Assembly: GCF_002161285.1 (NCBI RefSeq)
Contig: NZ_NFHH01000007.1
Location: forward strand, 1-64,000
DNA: 64,000 nucleotides
DNA from: Blautia sp. An81
GTDB taxonomy: Bacteria; Bacillota; Clostridia; Lachnospirales; Lachnospiraceae
Reading direction: 5' to 3'
Shown: in pieces, positions 38,701 through 47,069 of the stretch
Position numbering within the stretch: position 1 is the first letter of the stretch
Layout of the letters: every line of letters starts with the position of its first letter
The notes under the pieces: model-generated
The model's input: the letters and a program-made list of their open reading frames with translations, nothing else
What the model was told of the DNA's origin: nothing
The model's database searches: none
Position numbers and translations under genes: made by a program

Positions 38701-38944
38701 GTTCTATATTATCCGGCGTCATGCCGTCCTGAATCTGATATTCCTTTTTCAGCCTGTACAGACCGTTTCCTTCAGGTTCCAGTTTTTCTTTAAGCTCTTC
38801 TCTCCACTGAGGGTGTGTAAAATCTCCCGTTCCCACCAGATGGATTCCCTTTTTCCTGGCCCAAAGTTCCAGATGTTCCGGGTCTCCTTCCTTGCTGGTA
38901 GCCCTGGAAAACCTGGAGTGGATATGTAAATCTGATATATACAT
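35726..38944 (-). CDS. endonuclease Q-like PHP nuclease fused to UvrD-type helicase
   Basis: A 1072-residue fusion. Residues 1-425 resemble endonuclease Q: PHP metal motifs (DLHIHS with His7/His9, GTGDFTHP, VPAHIWTP, SNSDAHS), then a zinc finger CHLC...CPVC (Cys273, 276, 289, 292). EndoQ nicks DNA 5' of deaminated or abasic bases. Residues 430-475 are an acidic/Gln linker. Residues 478-1060 are a UvrD-like helicase: NERQQEAVESI, Walker A AGPGTGKT (499-506), DEFQDVN, GDPDQAIYGFRG, LHGSKGLEF, FFVGMTRAKDQL. All motifs seem intact, so it may nick and unwind in one polypeptide. Monocistronic. Domain calls are firm; EndoQ activity is inferred. Confidence 0.9.
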   Translation of the reverse strand: MYISDLHIHSRFSRATSKEGDPEHLELWARKKGIHLVGTGDFTHPQWREELKEKLEPEGNGLYRLKKEYQIQDGMTPDNIEPRFVVTGEISSIYKKNDKTRKVHNLLILPGLEEADRLSARLEEIGNIHSDGRPILGLDCRDLLEIMLETAETGIFVPAHIWTPHFAMFGAFSGFDTVEECFEDLTPYIHAVETGLSSDPPMNWRVSALDRYQLISNSDAHSPGKLGREANLMDTELSYEGLWKAIQTGEGLEGTIEFFPEEGKYHYDGHRKCHLCLSPAQTKEYQGRCPVCGRKLTIGVEHRVEELADRPEGFIRENARAFESLMPLPELIAQATGHSAGSAKTERLYGEMLKTLGPEFEILRKVPVEDIQRQAGYFIGEGIRRLREGQVERHPGFDGEYGTIKLFRGSELEDTQGQISLFDGFGLEVSSQTEGEQEESKTALQAEPEQNPDQLQPAKSSSAMEENRVTGKGVEARPVLNERQQEAVESIHPVTAVIAGPGTGKTKTLIEKILYLIERRKVKPSEITAVTFTNKAAQEMRERLERELGNKRALKQVQIGTFHSICLDILKEEGENFTLADEIQVKELAQETIDTWNMKISVRDFLSEISLYKSAPEERGFNDRVWEEAFSHYQKLLKDRNLADFDDLLLRALSLARFSEDQDYKKRFTYLLVDEFQDVNPVQYSLMLEWAKGGRELFVIGDPDQAIYGFRGSDSQCFNRLREDRPDTRMICLEENYRSVSAVVDAAMAVISRNPGEARHLRAYRGEGEKIRVVEAASDFSEGIFVAKEINRQTGGLDMLDVQSGFQAEIERRQRSFSDIAVLCRTHRQFRILEKCLSQEGIPYMTVGRGDFLLDSAVRGTVSFFKSLEEEEPQTKELALKLLWDLPDTEVGDSVYQEAKRKYLPQIKKHKPEKILKSWQEDMNLKKNAAVTRLYQTALQYSTMEEFLRDLSLGEEGDLIRRPQKNYSAGAVTLMTLHGSKGLEFPLVFLCGTQEGTLPLEKADYPTDLEEERRLFFVGMTRAKDQLILTYAKEPSPFLEDIPEELALKEKAGKQRQEISGEQMNLFNFLKE

Positions 38945-39145
38945 GAATATAACCTTCTTTTCTTAATATTATGATACCTGATTGCTCCGCACTATGTGCT
39001 CCCGCAATCCTCAAAACATTTATAATATTATACTCCTCCCGTCGGGATAGGGGCAAGATTCTATGACTTTGGATTGCTTTTTTTCTTGTGCAGCACTATA
39101 CTATGCATAGCTGAACGATTAAGACAGAAGGGGGACATTTATATC

Positions 39146-40510
39146 ATGAGCAGTAATTCTTCAGCAGTTTCTATGACCACTGGTCCTATCTGGAAAAGGA
39201 TCGTTTTTTTTGCCATACCGCTTTTCTTCGGCAATCTCTTCCAACAGCTTTATAATACAGCGGATTCTCTCATTGTGGGAAGATTCCTGGGCAGCACCGC
39301 TTTGGCTGCGGTAAGCTCCTCAGGAAATCTGATCTTTCTCATGGTGGGATTTTTTAACGGTCTTGCTATCGGTGCAGGCGTAGTGGTAGCCAAGTATTAC
39401 GGCGCCAAGAAATTTCATATTGTCCAGAGAGCCATCCATACCATTATGGCTCTGGGGCTTATTTCCGGAATTCTTCTCACTGTTGTAGGCGTTCTGGCAG
39501 CGCCTCAGATTTTAGTCCTTATGGGTACGCCTTCAGAAGTCCTCCCCAATTCTATTACCTACTTCCGGATCTACTTCAGCGGTTCCCTGGCTTTCGTCAT
39601 GTATAACTTTATGGTGGGAATCCTCCAGTCTGTAGGAGACAGCCGTCATCCTCTGATCTACCTGGTAATTTCCTCTATAGTGAACATTGTGCTGGACCTG
39701 CTTTTTGTAGGCGTCTTTCACCTGGGAGTAGGCTCTGCAGCTCTGGCCACCATTATCTCCCAGTTTATCAGTGCTTTTCTCTGTCTGTGGCAGCTTATGA
39801 GAAGTCCTGAAGAATATCGGGTACGCCTTTCCAAAATCCGTCTGGATTTTCTGGTCCTGCGGCAGATCATCGCAAACGGCCTTCCGGCAGGACTGCAAAA
39901 CTCTATTATTTCTCTGGCAAATGTTGTGGTCCAGTCCAACATTAACAAGTTCGGAGAAATGGCTGTAGCCGGCTGCGGTTCCTACTCTAAAGTAGAAGGC
40001 TTCGGATTTCTTCCTATCACCTGCTTTGCCCTGGCCCTTACCACTTTTATCAGCCAGAATTTAGGAGCAAAGGAATACCAGCGGGCCAAAAAAGGTGCTG
40101 TCTTTGGGGTTGTCTGTTCTATTACCCTTGCGGAACTTATTGGCCTGGTGATTTATGGACTGGCCCCTGTGCTGATTTCTGCCTTCAGCAGCACTCCGGA
40201 AGTAATTTCCTATGGCACAGCTCAGGCCCGTGTAGTCACCTTATTTTATTTTCTCCTTGCCTTTTCCCACTGTATGGCCGGAATTTTACGGGGTGCAGGA
40301 AAGTCCACCGTGCCGATGCTGGTCATGCTGGCATGCTGGTGCATCATCCGGGTAACTTACATAACGATCACCGTAAAGCTGATTCCCGATATAAGGGTGA
40401 TCTTCTGGGCTTATCCTTTGACCTGGACTTTAAGTTCTATTGTATTTTTCATCTATTTTCTGAAGTCAGACTGGATCCATGCCTTTGAAAAATCTCGTAA
40501 CCGTATATAA
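39146..40510 (+). CDS. MATE-family efflux transporter
   Basis: A 454-residue inner membrane antiporter with about twelve hydrophobic helices in two MatE halves. It begins TTGPIWKRIVFFAIPLFFGNLFQQLYNTADSLIVGRFLG, typical of the DinF/NorM-like clostridial branch, and repeats the pattern in the second half (LPAGLQNSIISLANVVVQSNIN). Likely exports cationic or toxic organic compounds using Na+ or H+; the substrate is not predictable. ATG 39146 with AGGGGGA upstream is preferred over the open frame from 39074. Confidence 0.93.
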   Translation: MSSNSSAVSMTTGPIWKRIVFFAIPLFFGNLFQQLYNTADSLIVGRFLGSTALAAVSSSGNLIFLMVGFFNGLAIGAGVVVAKYYGAKKFHIVQRAIHTIMALGLISGILLTVVGVLAAPQILVLMGTPSEVLPNSITYFRIYFSGSLAFVMYNFMVGILQSVGDSRHPLIYLVISSIVNIVLDLLFVGVFHLGVGSAALATIISQFISAFLCLWQLMRSPEEYRVRLSKIRLDFLVLRQIIANGLPAGLQNSIISLANVVVQSNINKFGEMAVAGCGSYSKVEGFGFLPITCFALALTTFISQNLGAKEYQRAKKGAVFGVVCSITLAELIGLVIYGLAPVLISAFSSTPEVISYGTAQARVVTLFYFLLAFSHCMAGILRGAGKSTVPMLVMLACWCIIRVTYITITVKLIPDIRVIFWAYPLTWTLSSIVFFIYFLKSDWIHAFEKSRNRI

Positions 40511-40523
40511 AACTGCTGAAAAA

Positions 40524-40571
40524 CCCCCTGTGTAAAAGCCTCTATCTCTTTTACACAGGGGGCTGTTTTTT
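40524..40571. terminator. bidirectional terminator
   Basis: CCCCCTGTGTAAAA (40524-40537) and TTTTACACAGGGGG (40549-40562), perfect, with T7 on the plus side; shared with the convergent gene ending at 40575. Confidence 0.9.
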
Positions 40572-40574
40572 TGG

Positions 40575-41801
40575 TTATTCTGCCGCTTCTTCTGAACTTC
40601 CGTCCTCTGTCTGCGTATCTGTGGAGCCTTCTGTCTGGCTCTCTTCAGATGCAGCTTCTTCTGTCTCACCTGTTGTATCCTCTACGGCCTCAGTATCGCC
40701 TGTACTCTCTGTGGTATCGGCGGTACTGTCTTCTGTAGTTTCTTCTGTCTCAGGCTGTTTAATGGTATACTGCTCTGTATCTGTAAGCGTGACTTTCTCC
40801 CACTGGTCGTTATTAACAGTTATATCTGTCTCTTCTTTCCACTGGTCCAGAAGATCATTATATGCTTCCTGCTGTCTTTCAGATACAATGGATTCTTTCT
40901 CCTGGTCTGTAGCCTCTCTGTCCAGAACGCTGTCCATTCTTACTACGAAATATGCGTTCTCTCCTTCCACTACCTCACCATAAACCTGTCCGTCCTGAAG
41001 GGTTTTTGCTGCTTCTTTCAGTTTATCATCCAGAAGTGTGTCATCATCACCGAAAGTATTGTCTACTGCATTAAGGTCCTCGCTGACACCTTTGGCAATA
41101 GCGTCCATATCTGCACTGGCCGGATCTGCAGAGGCCTGAAGCTGATCCAGGATAGCCTGGGCCTGGTCTTTCTTGGCCTGTTTTTCTTCGTCTGTAAGAG
41201 GTGTTGTAGTTCCGTCGTCATTCTGGGTATCGCTGATATCAATCCTGCAGTAAGTAATCCTGCTCTGGGCAGCCTCAGAATCTTCTACATTTGTATCTAC
41301 ATCTGCTACCATCGGGTCATACATCTTTGTCTGATAGGTATAAAGCTCCAGAAGTGTCTCCACATCTGACTGAGTAACTGATAAAGTCTGGATGGTTTCT
41401 TCTGTATTGGCATCCATAAAGGCCTTGGCCGCCTCTTCAATCTTACTCTGCTCTTCCTCTGAAATGGACACATCATAATCTGCTGCATGCTGTTTCTGGA
41501 CCAGCATGTTCTCCAGTTCATCCAGCACATTTGCCTTGGTCGTATCTCCGTAGGTCTCTCCTTCTCCTGAATCCTGAGACCAGATTCCAGTGGTGCTGCC
41601 TCCCATCATAGAATAATAAGATAGCATAGTCGCCTGATTCATCCTCAGCATCAGGTTTCCGGTTCCTACAGTTATGGTATCTTCCCCGGAAGTAAGGAGA
41701 GGCTGGGTCCCATCCATAGGAGTATTACATCCTGCCAGAGCCGCTGCTCCCAATGCTCCCGCCAGAAGAACACCTGTTATTTTCTTAGCTGCTTTATTCA
41801 T
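40575..41801 (-). CDS. SurA/PrsA-like foldase lipoprotein
   Basis: A 408-residue secreted lipoprotein: signal peptide with lipobox LAGC (Cys25). The fold resembles SurA/PrsA chaperones, with a helical N-domain (VLDELENMLVQKQHAADYDVSISEEEQSKIEEAAKAF), then a candidate parvulin-like or degenerate insert (SRITYCRIDIS ... KGVSEDLNAVDNTFGDDDTLLDDKLKEAA) and a C-terminal helix. The last ~65 residues are a low-complexity Thr/Glu/Ser/Asp tail. It probably assists folding of exported proteins on the outer face of the membrane; catalytic peptidyl-prolyl isomerase activity is not certain. AGGAGGAGATT precedes the ATG. It lies 107 nt after mfd, perhaps the last gene of that operon. Confidence 0.8.
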   Translation of the reverse strand: MNKAAKKITGVLLAGALGAAALAGCNTPMDGTQPLLTSGEDTITVGTGNLMLRMNQATMLSYYSMMGGSTTGIWSQDSGEGETYGDTTKANVLDELENMLVQKQHAADYDVSISEEEQSKIEEAAKAFMDANTEETIQTLSVTQSDVETLLELYTYQTKMYDPMVADVDTNVEDSEAAQSRITYCRIDISDTQNDDGTTTPLTDEEKQAKKDQAQAILDQLQASADPASADMDAIAKGVSEDLNAVDNTFGDDDTLLDDKLKEAAKTLQDGQVYGEVVEGENAYFVVRMDSVLDREATDQEKESIVSERQQEAYNDLLDQWKEETDITVNNDQWEKVTLTDTEQYTIKQPETEETTEDSTADTTESTGDTEAVEDTTGETEEAASEESQTEGSTDTQTEDGSSEEAAE

Positions 41802-41908
41802 AATCTCCTCCTGTAGTTACAAAAAATGTCCTTTTCCCATTATAGACGCTTTTATTCTCCGGGGCAAGAGCCATTTTCCCCGAAGAATGTGAACATACTG
41901 TGAAAGCC

Positions 41909-44900
41909 TTATTCCTCCGCCAATGGAAGAAAATCTGTTAGGATACTTTTCAGAAGCACCAGCACATCCAGGGTTTCTTTTGGTTTTCTTCCTTTAAGGG
42001 AAACCTGGAAATAAGGCGGCTCTTCCAAATGCATCTTCAGATTATTCTTATATTTTTCCAAGATTCCAGGAAATCCTGCCGGGTCCAGTTTTGCCCGTTT
42101 AAACATTGTAATTTTTACGTCTTTTCCTGTCTGCTTGATTTCTGTAATATAAACCTTATGGGCAAGAGCCTTAAGGGCTGCTATTGCCAGAAGATTCTCC
42201 ACTGCTTTAGGAGGCTCTCCGAACCGGTCCATAAGTTCTTCCAGCATATCTTCATACTCTTCCTGCGACTCAATAGCTGCAATACGTTTATATACATCCA
42301 GCTTCTGATATTCATTGGGAATATATTTCGGCGGGATAAAGGCGTTCAGTTCCAGATCAATGGCAGTCTCAAAGTCTTCCTGTTGTTTAATGCCTTTTGC
42401 CTCTTTCACTGCCTCGTCCAGCATTTTACAGTACAGGTCATAACCCACTGCCTGCATATGACCATGCTGCTCAGCACCCAGAAGATTTCCCGCTCCACGG
42501 ATTTCCAGGTCCCGCATGGCAATCTTAAATCCGCTGCCCAGATCTGTAAATTCCCGAATAGCATGGAGCCTTTTCTCTGCAACTTCTTTGAGCATTTTAT
42601 TTCTGCGGTACATAAGGAAGGCATAGGCTGTTCTGTTAGAGCGGCCCACACGGCCACGAAGCTGGTAAAGCTGAGAAAGTCCCATCTGGTCTGCATCGTG
42701 GACAATCATGGTATTGGCATTGGAAATATCCAGCCCTGTCTCAATAATAGTAGTGGATACCAGTACGTCAATATCCCCATTAATAAAGCCATACATGATC
42801 TTCTCCAGCTGGTGCTCCCGCATCTGCCCATGGGCAAAGGCCACATTAGCCTCCGGTACCAGTTTTGCCACCCGGTTGGCGATCTCGTCAATGTCATTCA
42901 CCCGATTGTATACATAATACACCTGACCGCCTCTGGCCAGCTCCCTGGTTATGGCCTCCCGGACCAGTTCTTCATTGTATTCCATAACAAATGTCTGGAT
43001 AGGCATTCTATCCATAGGTGCTTCTTCCAGTACGCTCATGTCCCGGATACCGATCAGGCTCATGTGAAGGGTTCTGGGAATAGGTGTGGCAGTCAGTGTG
43101 AGAACGTCTACATTTTCCTTTAGTTTTTTAATCTTTTCTTTATGGGTAACCCCAAAACGCTGCTCCTCGTCAATGATCAGAAGTCCCAGATCTTTATACT
43201 TTATATCTTTGGAAAGGACACGATGGGTGCCTATGACAATATCCACCAGGCCTTTCTTAAGGTCTTCAATGGTCTTCTTCTGTTCTGCCGGAGTACGGAA
43301 CCTGCACAGAAGGTCAATACGCACAGGGAAATCCTTCATTCTCTGGACAAAGGTATTGTAATGCTGCTGGGCCAGAATGGTAGTGGGCACCAGATATACC
43401 ACCTGTTTGCTTTCCTGAACCGCCTTAAAGGCAGCCCGGATGGCAATCTCCGTCTTGCCGTATCCCACGTCTCCGCAGATCAGACGGTCCATGATCTTAG
43501 TGCTCTCCATATCTCCCTTGGTGGCCTCTATGGCTGCCAGCTGGTCTTCTGTCTCCTCAAAAGGAAACATTTCCTCAAATTCCCTCTGCCATACGGTATC
43601 TTTTCCATACTGATAGCCGGACTGGGCCTGCCTTGCAGCGTAAAGGGCCACCAGATCTTTGGCGATATTCTTGACTGCGCCTTTTACCTTTGTCTTTGTC
43701 TTATTCCAGTCCTGGGTTCCCAGTTTATTCAGCTTAGGGGCTTTAGCGTCAGCTCCTGCATATTTCTGAAGCAGGTCCAGCTGATTGGGAAGGATATACA
43801 GGGTACTGTTATCTCCATACTCAATCTTAATGTAGTCCTTAGCTACCCGGTCTACATCAATCTTCTCAATTCCTCTATAGATTCCCAGTCCATGATTTTC
43901 ATGGACCACATAATCACCAACGCTCAGCTCGCTGAAATTCTGGATACGTTTGCCGCTGTATTCTGTCTTCTTTCTCTTTTTCTTCTTTTCCTGTCCGAAG
44001 ATATCTGTTTCCGTGATCAGCACAAACTTGATGAGAGGATACTCAAAGCCTCTCCTGGCGTGGCCAAAAGCTGTCATGATTTCTCCCGGAGCAATGGTCC
44101 GGTCCATATCTTCTGTGTAAAAGCTGTTCAGTCCTTCCTGGCTTAAGTCCTTTGCCAGTCTGGCAGCTCTGGTACGTGAAGGGGAAAGAAGTAAAACCTG
44201 ATATCCATTTTTCTTAAAGTATTCCATGTCCTTAACCAGCAGCTCGAAGCTGTTGTTGTAGGGACTGACAGATTTTACTGTAGTATAAAACTGCTCCCGG
44301 ATATCCCAGTCTCCTCTCTGCTGTTCCATGGTACACAGAGATACGCAGTTTTTCTTATTTATGTTCTGGATCACCTGGCGGCAGGGCATGAGCAGGTCTG
44401 TCTGTCCGGCCAGAAGATATCCTTTCTCCAACCGATGCTCCATGCTCTCCCGAAATTCTGTTTCAATGGCATTACCCTGTTCCGTCAGTCGATTGGTCTC
44501 ATCCAGAAATACCAGAGTATCTTCTGCGGGAAAATAATCCAGAAAAGTTACCGCATTCTTATAAAAATACCGTACAAAATGTTCTGCTGCTGAAAAGTCC
44601 TGATACTCTTTCAGGCTATCCACAGCCTCTTCTACCATCCGGGTAAGCCTGGCCCCTTCTTCGGTCAGAAAATCATCTCGGAATTTTTTTACCATGGCTT
44701 TTTTCTCTTTTTCGATGGCCTTCAGACCTTTTTCCAGGACCTCCTGGTCCAGGACCATCTCTGCTGCCGGGTAAATAGTAACTTCTTCCAGATTTTCTAT
44801 AGAACGCTGGCTTTCCGGGTCGAAACTTCGTATAGAATCAATCTCATCTCCCCACAACTCGATCCGCACCGGATTATCCAGAGTCAGAGGAAAAATATCT

Positions 44901-45457
44901 ATGATGCCGCCTCTGACAGAAAACTGTCCCGGAGCCTCTGCCTGGGCGTTTCCCTCATATCCCATACCCAGAAGCTGTTTTCTCAGTTTCCCCAGTTCTA
45001 CCGGACTGTCGCTTTTAAAGACAAGAGTATGGTCCTTTATAACCTCCAGAGGAAGAAGGTAGTCCATGCAGCCGCCTATACTGGTGATCACAGTAACCCC
45101 TTTCTTCTCCAAAAGGGCAGCCACCGCCTTCATCCGGTCTCTTGTCAGCAGATTTCCATGTACATCGGCCTGAAAGAAGATCAGGTCCTTGGCCGGATAG
45201 AGGTAAACCTCCTGGTCATACATCCGGTAATCTTCGTAGATTTCCCTGGCTTTCAGATCGTTCTCCGCTATGATGAGACAATTCATATTTTCTCTTTTAG
45301 CATCTTTCTGCATACCGCGAAAAAGCCCATACATCATATGGGCTTTCTGTGATTCCACACAGCCGGAGAGCTGAAGGACTCCCCGGTTTTTCGGAAGTCT
45401 TGACCGTATCTCCCGGTACTCTGTTAAATTTTCCAATGGCTGCATAAATACCTGCAT
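41909..45457 (-). CDS. mfd: transcription-repair coupling factor
   Basis: A 1182-residue Mfd: it displaces RNA polymerase stalled at lesions and recruits UvrA. Domains in order: UvrB-like D1-D2 (to about 350, with YPAKDLIFFQADVHG), D3, RNA-polymerase-interacting domain (GDYVVHENHGLGIYRGIEKI, about 530-600), RecG-like translocase with Walker A GDVGYGKTEIA, DEEQ box and TATPIPRTLHM, and the C-terminal TRCF D7 (LNAFIPPKYIPNEYQKLDVYKRIA). Full length. AGGAG precedes the ATG at 45457, only 3 nt after the pth stop, so the two are translationally coupled. Confidence 0.97.
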   Translation of the reverse strand: MQVFMQPLENLTEYREIRSRLPKNRGVLQLSGCVESQKAHMMYGLFRGMQKDAKRENMNCLIIAENDLKAREIYEDYRMYDQEVYLYPAKDLIFFQADVHGNLLTRDRMKAVAALLEKKGVTVITSIGGCMDYLLPLEVIKDHTLVFKSDSPVELGKLRKQLLGMGYEGNAQAEAPGQFSVRGGIIDIFPLTLDNPVRIELWGDEIDSIRSFDPESQRSIENLEEVTIYPAAEMVLDQEVLEKGLKAIEKEKKAMVKKFRDDFLTEEGARLTRMVEEAVDSLKEYQDFSAAEHFVRYFYKNAVTFLDYFPAEDTLVFLDETNRLTEQGNAIETEFRESMEHRLEKGYLLAGQTDLLMPCRQVIQNINKKNCVSLCTMEQQRGDWDIREQFYTTVKSVSPYNNSFELLVKDMEYFKKNGYQVLLLSPSRTRAARLAKDLSQEGLNSFYTEDMDRTIAPGEIMTAFGHARRGFEYPLIKFVLITETDIFGQEKKKKRKKTEYSGKRIQNFSELSVGDYVVHENHGLGIYRGIEKIDVDRVAKDYIKIEYGDNSTLYILPNQLDLLQKYAGADAKAPKLNKLGTQDWNKTKTKVKGAVKNIAKDLVALYAARQAQSGYQYGKDTVWQREFEEMFPFEETEDQLAAIEATKGDMESTKIMDRLICGDVGYGKTEIAIRAAFKAVQESKQVVYLVPTTILAQQHYNTFVQRMKDFPVRIDLLCRFRTPAEQKKTIEDLKKGLVDIVIGTHRVLSKDIKYKDLGLLIIDEEQRFGVTHKEKIKKLKENVDVLTLTATPIPRTLHMSLIGIRDMSVLEEAPMDRMPIQTFVMEYNEELVREAITRELARGGQVYYVYNRVNDIDEIANRVAKLVPEANVAFAHGQMREHQLEKIMYGFINGDIDVLVSTTIIETGLDISNANTMIVHDADQMGLSQLYQLRGRVGRSNRTAYAFLMYRRNKMLKEVAEKRLHAIREFTDLGSGFKIAMRDLEIRGAGNLLGAEQHGHMQAVGYDLYCKMLDEAVKEAKGIKQQEDFETAIDLELNAFIPPKYIPNEYQKLDVYKRIAAIESQEEYEDMLEELMDRFGEPPKAVENLLAIAALKALAHKVYITEIKQTGKDVKITMFKRAKLDPAGFPGILEKYKNNLKMHLEEPPYFQVSLKGRKPKETLDVLVLLKSILTDFLPLAEE

Positions 45458-45460
45458 AAT

Positions 45461-46078
45461 CTACTCCTGCGGGCTTTCCGCCTCTTCCTGGGTTTTTGCT
45501 TTTTTCTTTTTGGCAGCTCCGTTATAGTGGTTCATAGCCGCTTCTATCCCTTGGGAAAGAATCATCTCCACCGCCTCTGCCGCCTGTACAACGGCCTGAT
45601 CCACCAATTCTCTTTCCTGAGGTGAAAAACGGCCCAGCACATAATCTGCCAGGTCCCATCCCTTAGGTTTCGCTCCCACGCCGACTTTCACCCGGTAAAA
45701 GTTCTGAGTGCCAAGCTGGGCGATAATGCTCTTAATTCCATTATGGCCTCCGGCACTGCCTTTTTTGCGGATACGTATCTGCCCCGGCTCCAGATCGATA
45801 TCGTCATAAATGACGATCATCTCTGATTCCGGATCCAGTTTATAATAGTTTACGAATTCCCTGAGGGAGTCTCCGCTTAAATTCATGTAGGTAAGGGGCT
45901 TTGCCAGAATCACCTTTTCTCCGTTGATAATTCCCTTGCCGTACATAGCCTTATGGGCAATCCCTCCCTGAGGAATCCTGTGACGTTCAATTAATTCATC
46001 TATGGTGTCAAATCCCATATTATGTCTGGTCTTTTCATACTGTCTCCCTGGGTTTCCAAGGCCTGCTATCAAAAACAT
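45461..46078 (-). CDS. pth: peptidyl-tRNA hydrolase
   Basis: A 205-residue Pth that recycles tRNA from drop-off peptidyl-tRNA. Motifs: LIAGLGNPGRQYEKTRHNMG with catalytic His19, LAKPLTYMNLSG, VIYDDIDLEPGQIRIRKKGSAGGHNGIKSII, and VGVGAKP. The C-terminal 15 residues are a Lys/Glu-rich extension. AAGGAGAATCAT precedes the ATG. It lies between the G3E fusion gene and mfd with gaps of 10 and 3 nt; pth-mfd adjacency is classical in Firmicutes. Confidence 0.97.
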   Translation of the reverse strand: MFLIAGLGNPGRQYEKTRHNMGFDTIDELIERHRIPQGGIAHKAMYGKGIINGEKVILAKPLTYMNLSGDSLREFVNYYKLDPESEMIVIYDDIDLEPGQIRIRKKGSAGGHNGIKSIIAQLGTQNFYRVKVGVGAKPKGWDLADYVLGRFSPQERELVDQAVVQAAEAVEMILSQGIEAAMNHYNGAAKKKKAKTQEEAESPQE

Positions 46079-46088
46079 ATGATTCTCC

Positions 46089-47042
46089 TTAATTAAAATA
46101 TACCAGCTCCTGAGCCAGAGGTTCTGCAGGCTCCAGAGAAATGGCAGTAAGCACCGGTCCTTCCTTATGATAAGACTCTACATATTCATATCCTACCTCA
46201 GCTACCAGCTTCACCCATTTTCCTGTCTTCAGGTTTTTTGCCTCTGGTGTTCTGCAGATATATCCAATAAAGCTGGTGTCATCTGCACAGCAGGTCATGG
46301 CCATCCTTCCTGGCACAAAAACATTTTTTGGCAGTTCTCTGGATTTCAGCACCATGGCTGTAAAGGATACTTTTTTACCTTCATAAGTCTCCGGATGGTC
46401 CATGGCGTCAATAAACCAGATGCCATAGTCTTCATCCATAATGTCAATGACATCTGCTTCCACATCAAAAGGCATTTTCTCAGCGAAAATATCTTCAATC
46501 TCGCCTTCATCATCCTCAAAAATAATTTCGGCAGACTGATTCACTACCTTCACGCTTCTTCTGAAAGAAGCCAAGGGCATGTCCTTTGTACAGCGGTTAA
46601 AGAGAACCATATCTGCTCCTCTTACCATTTCTACAAACAGAGACTTCATGTTATTCATGTAAATCTGGAAGGTACTGGCATCTACAGTAACGATCTGCTG
46701 TACAAGGCCCCAGTCCTTTGGAAGCTGCATCTCTTCAAACTTGCTTACCTGCCACATACCGTTGTATTCAACGATCACCCGCTCTGGCCGATAGAATGCA
46801 TCATAAGCCACCAGGCGCTCTGGCGTCAGGTCTTCAAATTTATCGATAACTTCTACGCTGGTCCTGCTTTTCTTCAGTTTTTTAGGGTCAAATTCCACCT
46901 CTCCCTCTTCACAGAGGATAAGAAGCGTGGGACCATCTATCTGAAAATAATCCTGATCAATCGTAAAATCCAGGAAGGTACTCTTGCCGCTTTCCAGGAA
47001 TCCTGCCATAAAATATATGGGAACTCTGATTTCTTCTTCCAT
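46089..47042 (-). CDS. G3E/CobW-type GTPase fused to a TIGR03943/DUF1980-like domain
   Basis: A 317-residue protein. The N-terminal ~200 residues resemble a CobW-type P-loop GTPase (PIYFMAGFLESGKSTFLDF, Walker A at 14-21; ERVIVEYNGMWQ), but the CxCC metal motif of its neighbour is missing. The last ~95 residues (YEGKKVSFTAMVLKS, FVPGRMAMTCCADDTSFIGY with Cys251-Cys252) match the C-terminal domain of TIGR03943/DUF1980 proteins, which elsewhere pair with a metal-related permease. ATG 47042 with AAGGGA is preferred to a TTG at 47054. It follows the CobW gene by 27 nt, suggesting a shared metal-trafficking role. Confidence 0.8.
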   Translation of the reverse strand: MEEEIRVPIYFMAGFLESGKSTFLDFTIDQDYFQIDGPTLLILCEEGEVEFDPKKLKKSRTSVEVIDKFEDLTPERLVAYDAFYRPERVIVEYNGMWQVSKFEEMQLPKDWGLVQQIVTVDASTFQIYMNNMKSLFVEMVRGADMVLFNRCTKDMPLASFRRSVKVVNQSAEIIFEDDEGEIEDIFAEKMPFDVEADVIDIMDEDYGIWFIDAMDHPETYEGKKVSFTAMVLKSRELPKNVFVPGRMAMTCCADDTSFIGYICRTPEAKNLKTGKWVKLVAEVGYEYVESYHKEGPVLTAISLEPAEPLAQELVYFN

Positions 47043-47069
47043 ATCTTTGTCCAATCCCTTCTATAATTA

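Noticed and set aside
40575-40780. Tandem repeats at the 3' end of the foldase gene
   Set aside because: Simply the low-complexity Thr/Glu/Ser tail; units are irregular.
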